DNA from: Acidobacteriota bacterium
Lineage (GTDB): Bacteria > Actinomycetota > Acidimicrobiia > Acidimicrobiales > SHLQ01
DNA: 7,352 nt
Direction: 5' to 3'
Assembly: GCA_022562835.1 (NCBI GenBank)
Contig: JADFOM010000124.1
Coordinates: forward strand, 1 to 7,352
Below, one piece after another: positions 1-5,778 of this stretch. The translations under genes were made by a program, and so were the position numbers. The notes beneath the pieces are model-generated. The model saw only the letters and a list, made by a program, of their open reading frames with translations, searched no databases and was not told the DNA's origin. Every line of letters starts with the position of its first letter. Position 1 is the stretch's first letter.

Positions 1-1
1 C

Positions 2-856
2 GACCGGGGACACGACCTGCTCCTTATCGATCTCCCTCGTTTTGGGCCGGTCGATCCCGAAGGACTGCTCGGCCCGACAACGGAGGTCGCATTTGCCGAC
101 CTTCTCGATATCGGGGAGTGGGAGCAACGCCTAGAGGGCGCCGATGTCGTCGTGCACTCCGCTGCGATCCACCAGGTCGACGAGCTGCGCGAGAACCCGA
201 TCCGCGCCCTCGAGGTGAACGTTGGCGCAACACGCCATCTACTCGAGGCATGCGAACGCGTCGGCGCACGTCGCTTCGTCTATCTATCCAGCGCGAAGGT
301 GTACGGCAAGGTCGATCATGCCTCGATCGAAACGGACTTGGTGATGCCAATAGAGCCCTACGGACTGGCCAAGGTCGTCGGGGAAGGATATTGCGAGCAC
401 TTTCGCAAGAAGGGATCGCTCGAGACGATCTCTTTGCGTCCGTTCTCCGTATACGGGCCCCGGCAGCCGGTGAATACCGGCTACATCGGCGCTCTGATAG
501 CGACTTTGCAAGCGAACAACCGGTTGGTTCTACCCGGACAACCGACCTTCAGCCGTGACTTCGTACACGTCGATACTGTGGTAGAGGTTGTCGTTGCAGC
601 GATCGAGGCCGATGGCGAACTTCCTCCGCTGCTCAATATCGGATCGGGACAACCAACATCCTTGCCCGAATTGGTGGATCTCTTCGAAGCGATTACCGAA
701 CGCAGCCTCGACGTTACCTTCGTCGATCCTCGCCCTGGATCATTGCATGCGACGCTCTCGGAACCGACGCTGATGAATGATTTCGCCTCCCCGCGCGCCA
801 TTGAGCTCTCAGCCGGGTTAGAGCAGACAATCACCGCACACATCGAGCGGTCTTGA
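2..856 (+). CDS. NAD-dependent epimerase/dehydratase (extended SDR), 5'-truncated by window edge
   Basis: This is a sugar-nucleotide epimerase or dehydratase of the extended short-chain dehydrogenase family, a cytosolic enzyme acting on an NDP-sugar with NAD(P). The frame is open from base 2 and begins DRGHDLLLID, the end of the first Rossmann beta-alpha-beta unit, so roughly 20-25 residues with the glycine-rich NAD motif lie outside the window. In the 284 visible residues, DVVVHSAAIHQVD is the family strand with the HxAA motif, VYLSSAKVYG (about 93-102) holds the catalytic Ser region, and YGLAK (120-124) is the catalytic YxxxK. SVYGPRQP and the late NIGSG segment are also typical of epimerases. 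A GTG at 152 is not the start, because homology continues upstream of it. A cytidylyltransferase gene follows on the same strand, which suggests an activated-precursor operon. The exact sugar substrate cannot be told; UDP-glucose 4-epimerase-like or dTDP-sugar enzymes are the alternatives. Confidence 0.9.
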   Translation, partial: DRGHDLLLIDLPRFGPVDPEGLLGPTTEVAFADLLDIGEWEQRLEGADVVVHSAAIHQVDELRENPIRALEVNVGATRHLLEACERVGARRFVYLSSAKVYGKVDHASIETDLVMPIEPYGLAKVVGEGYCEHFRKKGSLETISLRPFSVYGPRQPVNTGYIGALIATLQANNRLVLPGQPTFSRDFVHVDTVVEVVVAAIEADGELPPLLNIGSGQPTSLPELVDLFEAITERSLDVTFVDPRPGSLHATLSEPTLMNDFASPRAIELSAGLEQTITAHIERS

Positions 857-861
857 CCCAC

Positions 862-875
862 AATGTCTAGACATT
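862..875. repeat. Perfect 14-bp palindrome (AATGTCTAGACATT) between SDR and cytidylyltransferase genes
   Basis: The sequence AATGTCTAGACATT is its own reverse complement over all 14 bases. It starts 6 bp after the SDR stop codon and ends 48 bp before the preferred ATG of the next gene. It is AT-rich compared with its surroundings. The symmetry fits a dimeric regulator's binding site. As RNA it could form only a small loop-less hairpin, and no T-run follows, so a terminator is unlikely. Function is inferred from symmetry and position only. Confidence 0.4.
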
Positions 876-923
876 CGCAGAGTGAACGACCTTTCACCTG
901 GAGCGTGGCCCTATGAGGACACC

Positions 924-1652
924 ATGAGTGAGCAACGCTCGATCGCCTTAGTTCTTGCGGCAGGACGCGGCAATAGATTCGGCGGCTCCAAGCCCAAGCA
1001 GCTCATCGACCTCTGTGGTCGCCCGTTGTTCAGCCATGCCTTGCATCAACACGTCGACTTGGGCCACACGGTTATCGTTGTCGTCTCCAACTCCACTCGT
1101 GAGGCGATCGTGCGCTACGTCGCAGGTGTCATGCCCAACGCCGGAATCGTTATCGCGACGGGCGGCGAGACACGGGGGCAATCGATCCTGGCCGCAATCG
1201 ATGCAATTCCATCGGACTCGCCACCGGAGACGAGAGTGCTCCTGCGCAATTCCGTTTCGCCGAACACCTCGACCAAGCTCCTCAACGAAGTCGTGCGTGG
1301 CCTCGACACATACGACGGCGTGCAGGCATACGTGCCGTCGCACCAAACAGCGTTTCTCCATCGTGATGGTCAGTTGATCTCGCTCTATGACCAGTCATCC
1401 ATGGGATTTACCGTTGATCCGACCGGTTACCGGCTAGATCTGTTGACCAGAATTGCAGAGACCATGCGCCCGGCGTGGCCCGGCGAGACTTCACTCGACA
1501 TTGCGCGAGGTCTGGGAGCCAGAATCGGACTCGTCGAGAGCCCGGTGACGAACATCAAGTTGACTACGCCCGGCGACCTCGATCGACTCTCCGCCTACAT
1601 GTCAGACGAAGGTGACGCTCAGCGTCGAGCGCCGAGCTCGGACGACGATTGA
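924..1652 (+). CDS. IspD/TarI-like cytidylyltransferase with divergent active-site motif
   Basis: This is a nucleotidyltransferase of the IspD/TarI family (GT-A-like fold), expected to join CTP and a polyol or other sugar phosphate to give a CDP-alcohol in the cytosol. Counting from ATG 924 (242 residues, normal for the family), LVLAAGRGNRFGGSKPKQ near residues 9-26 is the CTP-binding signature, and NIKLTTPGDL near 214-223 is the conserved C-terminal segment. The usual HDAxRP motif is replaced by RNSVSP (residues about 108-113) and the TDEAS region by GETSLD, so it is not an ordinary IspD. I chose ATG 924 because GAGGA sits four bases upstream; GTG 882 would add 14 unconserved residues. It follows the SDR gene by 67 bp, and a gene of the CDP-alcohol-using TagB/TagF family lies next to it, which favours a polymer-precursor role over isoprenoid synthesis. 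Its 3' end overlaps the convergent neighbour by 34 bp. Family call is firm; substrate is unknown. Confidence 0.85.
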   Translation: MSEQRSIALVLAAGRGNRFGGSKPKQLIDLCGRPLFSHALHQHVDLGHTVIVVVSNSTREAIVRYVAGVMPNAGIVIATGGETRGQSILAAIDAIPSDSPPETRVLLRNSVSPNTSTKLLNEVVRGLDTYDGVQAYVPSHQTAFLHRDGQLISLYDQSSMGFTVDPTGYRLDLLTRIAETMRPAWPGETSLDIARGLGARIGLVESPVTNIKLTTPGDLDRLSAYMSDEGDAQRRAPSSDDD

Positions 1653-2872
1653 TCGATCTGTTGCAGTTCCTTCACCGATTTGACTACCCGTGCGGACGCT
1701 CCGCCTATCTCTACGTCGTGGAACCGTTCGCGCATCTGTGCACGACGCAGCGAAAAGCGATCAGGCCCACCTGATGTAGCTTCGATCAATGCGGAAGTGA
1801 GCTCTGCCACCGTGTTGCACACAGGGCCGGCTGCGACGGACTCGAGAGGGTAGATCAGCGGCCGCGAATGGATGAACTGTGATGCATCCAACGCGAAATA
1901 GATGATCGGCTTGTCGATCAACAAGAAGTCGAACGAGACCGAAGAGAAATCGGTAATCATCCCGTCGGCATCGCCGAACAGATCGATTGGATCACAGTCT
2001 GAGTCGAGTTGACGCAACCAGTCCGACCGTGCAACCCGCTCCGGTTCCAGCACGCCTCGCGCGGCATCGACCATGTGCAGCTTCACTGCAACCGTCACAC
2101 CGGCAGCGGATGCTGAGGATTCGAGACCATCCCAGTCGAATGTCTGAGAAGAAATGTTCTCCCGAAACGTCGGGAGGTACAAGAACACTGGTCGATCCGC
2201 TGGCACAGCGGCACCCACGCTCGGCAAAGACTCTCGACCATTTCTAGGCAAGGACAACAGCCTGTCATGACGTGGGAATCCAGTCATGCGAACCGCCTTG
2301 CGATCGACCCCAAAATACTTGACGGCCTGTTGGGCGTGCTCCTCACTGCATGCGGTCACCAGGTCGGGGATCGGTCGATGCCACGGCAGTGCCGCACCGT
2401 AGACCAGTCTTTGAATCCGATTTCCATGAAAAAGCTTGTAGAGCCTGTGGCTGGGTGAATCGATCGCCCTCTCGATTTTCTTTAACCCAATGCCGTGGCG
2501 CAACAGGACCAGCTTGGCACGGCGAGACAGCCAGAAGTTGATGTCCCTCGGGATCGTGTCATAGATATAGACGCCAGACCGGAGACACCACCAGATGCCG
2601 CTGGGGGACCAGCGTGTCATCGCTCGATGACCGTCCGCGCGCAAGCGGTCACGGATCGAGCGTTTCGCTGTTATCCAGGCCACATCGAGCTCTTCCGCCT
2701 CGTGGTCTTCGCAGTGGAGGAAGACCGCCGCGGCGTTGTCTGCAAATCGTTGGCCACTCCAGGTGCCGAGCGCCCATCGCCTCGCGTCGCGCGGCACAAA
2801 TCCGGACAGAAAGTAGACCGTGAACTGAATCGGTCTTATCAACAGAGTCACGAGCAAGGGCCAGGAATGCAT
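1619..2872 (-). CDS. CDP-glycerol/ribitol glycerophosphotransferase family protein (TagB/TagF-like)
   Basis: This is a membrane-associated transferase of the Glyphos_transf family (PF04464 type), which moves glycerol- or ribitol-phosphate from a CDP-alcohol onto a lipid-linked or glycan acceptor, as in teichoic-acid synthesis. In its 417 residues, the N-terminus is hydrophobic (about 4-26). RHGIGLKK (125-132) matches the family's WHGTPLKK, GFPRHDRLL (198-206) the GxPR/D element, LYLPTFRE (231-238) the typical strand, KLHMVD (264-269) the K-x-H element, and ITDFSSVSFDFLLIDKPIIY (306-325) the most diagnostic TDYSS...FD...KP block. The end (FHDVEIGGASARVV) is also typical. ATG 2872 has no clear ribosome-binding site, so a leaderless transcript is possible. 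It lies 68 bp after the O-antigen ligase-like gene and is probably the last gene of that operon. It lacks the extra N-terminal GT domain of some TagF relatives. Whether it is a primase (TagB-like) or polymerase (TagF-like), and whether it uses glycerol or ribitol, cannot be read. Confidence 0.9.
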   Translation of the reverse strand: MHSWPLLVTLLIRPIQFTVYFLSGFVPRDARRWALGTWSGQRFADNAAAVFLHCEDHEAEELDVAWITAKRSIRDRLRADGHRAMTRWSPSGIWWCLRSGVYIYDTIPRDINFWLSRRAKLVLLRHGIGLKKIERAIDSPSHRLYKLFHGNRIQRLVYGAALPWHRPIPDLVTACSEEHAQQAVKYFGVDRKAVRMTGFPRHDRLLSLPRNGRESLPSVGAAVPADRPVFLYLPTFRENISSQTFDWDGLESSASAAGVTVAVKLHMVDAARGVLEPERVARSDWLRQLDSDCDPIDLFGDADGMITDFSSVSFDFLLIDKPIIYFALDASQFIHSRPLIYPLESVAAGPVCNTVAELTSALIEATSGGPDRFSLRRAQMRERFHDVEIGGASARVVKSVKELQQIDQSSSELGARR

Positions 2873-2881
2873 GGTTGCGTG

Positions 2882-2910
2882 AGATTAGTGCCAAGAGATC
2901 CTCGCGTCGA
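2882..2910 (-). promoter_or_regulatory. Candidate promoter for the TagF-like gene (weak)
   Basis: On the minus strand, TCGACG (plus positions 2905-2910, four of six matches to TTGACA) is followed after exactly 17 bases by TAATCT (2882-2887), which fits the actinobacterial TANNNT -10 form. The -10 ends 9 bases before ATG 2872, so transcription would start almost at the start codon. That agrees with the missing ribosome-binding site and would give a nearly leaderless transcript. The match is short and could be chance. Confidence 0.22.
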
Positions 2911-2940
2911 TGACACCAGTCGGTGGGTCGGTCTGGATCG

Positions 2941-4206
2941 TCAGAACGACGATTCGCGCGGCCTCTGCTCAATAGCTTTCTTGGCCGCAAGTGTTGAGGG
3001 GGCCATATAGGCCAGACTCATCAAACCTATTACGAGCCACCAGTGCCGCTGATACATGGCCTCGATGCCCGCAGACGCGATAACCATCGTCAGGTGCCCA
3101 CCCAAGAGGCCGTAGGCGAGGTGCCGGTCGACAGCTGTGGCCGCCGTGGCGGCAGACACTGGAACGAGTGACATCGCCAGGAAGAACAGCAATCCGACGA
3201 TTGACATCTCTACGAGAAGCCACAGCGCCGTGTTGTGAATGACTTCGTCGTAGGTCTCCTTGTAGGTCCCAAGACCAATGCCCCATCCAGCGGATTCGAC
3301 GAACGCGTCCACTCCGTCGGTCGCGATGCTGCCTCGTGCCGCGACATTGTCGGGTCTTCTGTTGAAATCCTCGACTGCGCCATCGACAATTCCACTCATG
3401 AACAGCACGGGCAGCGCGAGCAATCCGATCGCAGCCAACCGCATGAACCGTTGAGTGGTCATACGGCCTAGAATCGCGATCGCCACAGCTGCCAATACAA
3501 GTGCCAACATCGCACCGCGCCCATAGGTCAGCCCGAGGAAGACCGCGCAGAAAGTTACGACGACCCAATGGGTCACGCGGTGTTTGAATACCTCCCGACC
3601 AGCGTGCCAGGAGAGGATTGATCCCAGAGCGAAGAGCGCTGCGGCGTTATTCGGATCGATCAACATCCCTGCGAATCTCGAATCGACCTTGCTATCTGCG
3701 ATGGTCATGAAGTTGAACAGCTTGAAGTCGATCCACGCGAGTACTCCGGAAATTGCGATGCCCAGCAAGAACACGCGCACGATGCGCCGAGCAAAGCCGG
3801 CCCTCGCATATGCCGCGGTAACGACACCGAGCAGCGCCAACATGACAGCGCCCAGGAACTTGACCACCACGGCATGGTCGGTGACTGCGTGCTCGACACC
3901 CAACGCCACGAGAATCCCGTATGCGAGTATCGCGATTAGCCCGATCGGCAGGAGGTCCACGGCTCGGCGACCGGTGCGTATTGAACGCGGCGCCAACACA
4001 ATCGCCATCGCAAGGAACAGATCGGAAGGTGCGAGGCGCGAATCAAGCACACCTTCCAACGCCCCGATCTCAAGCTGAACGGGCAAGAGAAACACCGCGA
4101 TCATGAACATACGAAAGGACCAAGGACTTGACCAAGCAGGCAACCGCCGTCTCCGCCGCATCCAAGGCCGATCGTCGAGCACCTCGACCGGATCTCCCGT
4201 CAGCAC
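2941..4206 (-). CDS. O-antigen ligase/polymerase-like (WaaL/Wzy-type) multi-spanning membrane protein
   Basis: This is an integral membrane protein of the O-antigen ligase/polymerase superfamily, which joins or transfers lipid-linked glycans on the outer face of the cytoplasmic membrane. The 421 residues hold about ten or more hydrophobic spans, including roughly 33-50, 84-102, 113-132, 141-158, 186-200, 213-228, 232-247, 257-272, 327-352, 366-380 and 389-403. An RFAGMLIDPNNAAALF stretch (177-192) matches the family's R-x-x-G...PN pattern. The large loop has RGSIATDGVDAFVESAGWG (291-309) followed by HNTALWLLVEMSIVGLLFFL (324-343), the classical loop-to-HN-to-membrane arrangement. An Arg cluster (17-21) precedes the first span, consistent with a cytoplasmic N-terminus. 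The longest frame starts at GTG 4206; ATG 4161, just before the Arg cluster, is a real alternative, and neither has a good ribosome-binding site. It lies between the hydrolase lipoprotein and the TagF-like gene on one strand. Ligase and polymerase cannot be told apart from sequence alone. Confidence 0.85.
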   Translation of the reverse strand: MLTGDPVEVLDDRPWMRRRRRLPAWSSPWSFRMFMIAVFLLPVQLEIGALEGVLDSRLAPSDLFLAMAIVLAPRSIRTGRRAVDLLPIGLIAILAYGILVALGVEHAVTDHAVVVKFLGAVMLALLGVVTAAYARAGFARRIVRVFLLGIAISGVLAWIDFKLFNFMTIADSKVDSRFAGMLIDPNNAAALFALGSILSWHAGREVFKHRVTHWVVVTFCAVFLGLTYGRGAMLALVLAAVAIAILGRMTTQRFMRLAAIGLLALPVLFMSGIVDGAVEDFNRRPDNVAARGSIATDGVDAFVESAGWGIGLGTYKETYDEVIHNTALWLLVEMSIVGLLFFLAMSLVPVSAATAATAVDRHLAYGLLGGHLTMVIASAGIEAMYQRHWWLVIGLMSLAYMAPSTLAAKKAIEQRPRESSF

Positions 4207-4280
4207 CTACGCCCGTCGCGATCTATCACGGGGAATTTCGAGGTATTCCGCACGGCCGGTGACACCCAGCGATGATAACG

Positions 4281-4311
4281 GAGCCGCCAGCCACGAGCAT
4301 CGTCGGCGCTC
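4281..4311 (-). other. Imperfect hairpin in the 108-bp gap between lipoprotein and ligase-like genes
   Basis: On the minus strand, just after the lipoprotein stop codon, GAGC-GCC pairs with GGC-G-GCTC around an inner ACGA-TGC-TCGT stem, giving about 11 base pairs with bulges. No T-run follows, so it is a poor intrinsic terminator; RNA processing or attenuation between the two genes is as likely. The rest of the gap 4207-4314 shows no convincing promoter or small gene. Confidence 0.25.
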
Positions 4312-4314
4312 CTC

Positions 4315-5742
4315 TCAAGGGCCCGGACACCAGTCTTGACTTTCGAGGGCGTCATCACCATCTTTGGAGAACACGTCGATGGTGACGCACTCTAGGGATC
4401 CGGTGAGCAACACGGACTCGCCCTGTTGAAGGATCAATGCCTCGACCAGCGTTCCGTGCTGATCATGCATGGGGCCAGATAGCACAACACGTCGGATTCC
4501 CGCATCTGGTTCGTTGACCAGCACGAACCCCCCATCGAACGGTCGGGTGTGCAGATCACCGATCGTGCGGCGTTGACCTTGACCGGCACCGAGGTCGACG
4601 TCGAAACCCTTCCAATACGTGGAGGGATCGAGACGGCTGTCGTCACTTGTGGTGATCATGTCGCGCCCATTGGACACGAGCAGCAAGCTGGTCAGGTTGT
4701 ACCACTGCTCGTCGTCGGTCTCAGCTCGTTGATCGAAGAAGAGCACTCGGCCACCTAGTTCATGGACGCGGTCGCTGAATCGAAGGAATGTACTGAAGCC
4801 GAATTTTTCATCACCTGCTCCGAGTCCGAGGTCGTTTGCACCTCGTTCCAGCATGACAAAGTCGGCTGCACGAATCTGCCGATCGATCATTGGATCGTCC
4901 AATTGCGGGCTGTCCGAATACCAGATGACATTGTGCGAGATGATCATCTCAGGGAACGCGTCTCGGATCTCCTCGGTTAGTTCCGCCATGTACCCACGCC
5001 AGTGCTCCAGGGTCATCTCCTCCCCGGTTCGAGGATCGTTCGGGAGAGCTTCAGAGCCGTCGCGGTAGGCGATGCGCCAATCCATGTTCACGTCATCAAT
5101 ATGCACACCGTTGTAGCCGTCGTCGCGTACTACCCCGATGCGGCTGACTAGATCATCACGAAATGCGCGACTCCCGATGTCGGCCGCATATTGCGGGCAT
5201 CCGTCAGGTTCATCACAACCCCAGTCGATGTAGAGAGCTGCTCCTTCTTTGTCACGCAGTACCCAATCCGGATGGTCGATCAGACGCTGGTCTCGACCGG
5301 GTTCTGCATACAACGCATACGCGTTGACATAGACCGATGCAGCAGGGAATTCGTCGCGGTAGGCATCGAAGAATGGTCGCCAGACAACCATCCCCTCATA
5401 GAGCGACCGCATCTTCTGCCAGGTCTCTTGATCTGCGCTCTCGGCGATGGGATCGAAGTCCGAGTCGGCGTTCACGAACACGCCAATTTGGCCCTCGGGA
5501 CAACACGACAGGTCACTTTCGGTCGAAGACGCTAGGTCCTGTTCTGTCGAAGACGCCGATTCAGCCTCATTGTTCGAGGGGGAACAACCAGCCACGCACA
5601 ATGCCGCCACGACCACACCGAGCGCGCAATAGGCTCGCAGAGAGTCACTTGACGTGGTTGTCCGGCATGACCTGAGTTCATGCGAGGGTTCACGGCCGAT
5701 GCTTAGACGATAGAGGCCTCGGTGGTAGAATGACTTCTTCAT
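4315..5742 (-). CDS. Secreted lipoprotein, putative TIM-barrel glycoside hydrolase (GHL15/GH114-like)
   Basis: This is a predicted surface-anchored lipoprotein with a glycoside-hydrolase-like catalytic barrel. From ATG 5742 (475 residues), a hydrophobic stretch CALGVVVAALCVAGC (39-53) ends in a VAGC lipobox with the lipidated Cys at 53. An acidic Ser-rich linker with an 8-residue tandem repeat follows (about 54-78). The barrel runs from about 85 to 380: HPDWVLRDKEGAALYIDWG (157-175), YAADIGSRAFRDDLV (185-199), GVHIDDVNMDW (212-222), SHNVIWYS (279-286) and VMLERG (296-301). Asp216/Asp217 and Glu299 are the candidate catalytic acids by analogy with GHL15/GH114-type barrels. A C-terminal beta domain (RPFDGGFVLVNEPDA...) fits the same group. 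Six further cysteines in the exported part may form disulfides. The signal n-region is unusually long; TTG 5790 would lengthen it more and overlap the divergent gene. It heads the operon with the ligase-like and TagF-like genes, so the locus's own polymer is the likely substrate (inference). The hydrolase family call is moderate; lipoprotein export is strong. Confidence 0.78.
   Translation of the reverse strand: MKKSFYHRGLYRLSIGREPSHELRSCRTTTSSDSLRAYCALGVVVAALCVAGCSPSNNEAESASSTEQDLASSTESDLSCCPEGQIGVFVNADSDFDPIAESADQETWQKMRSLYEGMVVWRPFFDAYRDEFPAASVYVNAYALYAEPGRDQRLIDHPDWVLRDKEGAALYIDWGCDEPDGCPQYAADIGSRAFRDDLVSRIGVVRDDGYNGVHIDDVNMDWRIAYRDGSEALPNDPRTGEEMTLEHWRGYMAELTEEIRDAFPEMIISHNVIWYSDSPQLDDPMIDRQIRAADFVMLERGANDLGLGAGDEKFGFSTFLRFSDRVHELGGRVLFFDQRAETDDEQWYNLTSLLLVSNGRDMITTSDDSRLDPSTYWKGFDVDLGAGQGQRRTIGDLHTRPFDGGFVLVNEPDAGIRRVVLSGPMHDQHGTLVEALILQQGESVLLTGSLECVTIDVFSKDGDDALESQDWCPGP
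5510..5557 (-). repeat. Two tandem 24-bp units encoding an 8-residue linker repeat
   Basis: The plus-strand units 5510-5533 and 5534-5557 match at 19 of 24 positions, with the block TCGAAGACGC identical in both. In the lipoprotein frame they encode the linker repeat SSTEQDL/SSTESDL just after the lipobox. This looks like an in-frame duplication that lengthened the tether between the lipid anchor and the catalytic domain. Length may vary between strains by whole units. Confidence 0.7.
5703..5731 (+). promoter_or_regulatory. Extended -10 promoter for the Wzz/BY-kinase gene
   Basis: TGG-TAGAAT (5723-5731) is an extended -10 element (TGn followed by TAGAAT, five of six to TATAAT). The -35 region at 5703-5708 (TTAGAC), 17 bases upstream, is a poor match, which is usual for extended -10 promoters. 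Predicted transcription would begin near 5738, leaving a leader of about 38 bases before GTG 5776. The spacer holds the 8-bp palindrome GAGGCCTC (5713-5720), a possible operator half-structure. The element lies inside the first codons of the divergent lipoprotein gene if that gene starts at ATG 5742, so expression of the two could interfere. Confidence 0.5.
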
Positions 5743-5766
5743 GCCAAAGTACGGACCACTCTCGGC

Positions 5767-5778
5767 GAGGCACCGGTG
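5767..5778 (+). promoter_or_regulatory. Ribosome-binding site deciding the GTG start at 5776
   Basis: GAGG (5767-5770) lies five bases before GTG 5776. No ATG in this frame lies nearby upstream, and the protein then begins MTDQQDELQLGDYLGILRRQ, the expected cytoplasmic lead-in to the first Wzz membrane span. This fixes the start. Confidence 0.6.

Noticed and set aside
152..154. GTG as the start of the SDR gene
   Set aside because: Fifty upstream codons in the same frame continue the Rossmann-fold homology to the window edge, so the true start is outside the window.
481..897. 138-codon open frame on the minus strand
   Set aside because: It lies antisense to the SDR gene, whose catalytic motifs are clear. 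The Ser/Thr-rich peptide has no family features.
948..1361. 137-codon minus and 140-codon plus open frames inside the cytidylyltransferase
   Set aside because: Both are other-frame shadows of a gene with intact CTP-binding and C-terminal motifs.
1632..1641. 10-bp palindrome CCGAGCTCGG in the convergent overlap
   Set aside because: It has no loop and no T-run, lies in both coding frames, and is too short to be a bidirectional terminator.
2495..3010. 171-codon open frame on the plus strand across the TagF-like start and the gap
   Set aside because: It is mostly antisense to two well-supported genes, lacks family motifs and a ribosome-binding site, and has shadow-like composition.
3584..4078. 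164-codon open frame on the plus strand
   Set aside because: It is antisense to the ligase-like membrane protein, has no recognisable motifs, and its Arg/Ser/Thr/Ala-rich composition is what antisense of a hydrophobic GC-rich gene produces.
4207..4280. Promoter for the ligase-like gene (TTATCA and GATAGAT boxes on the minus strand)
   Set aside because: Neither has a fitting -35 element at 16-19 bases. Read-through from the lipoprotein gene is simpler.
5191..5535. 114-codon plus-strand open frame
   Set aside because: It is antisense to the hydrolase lipoprotein and shows no domain or signal.
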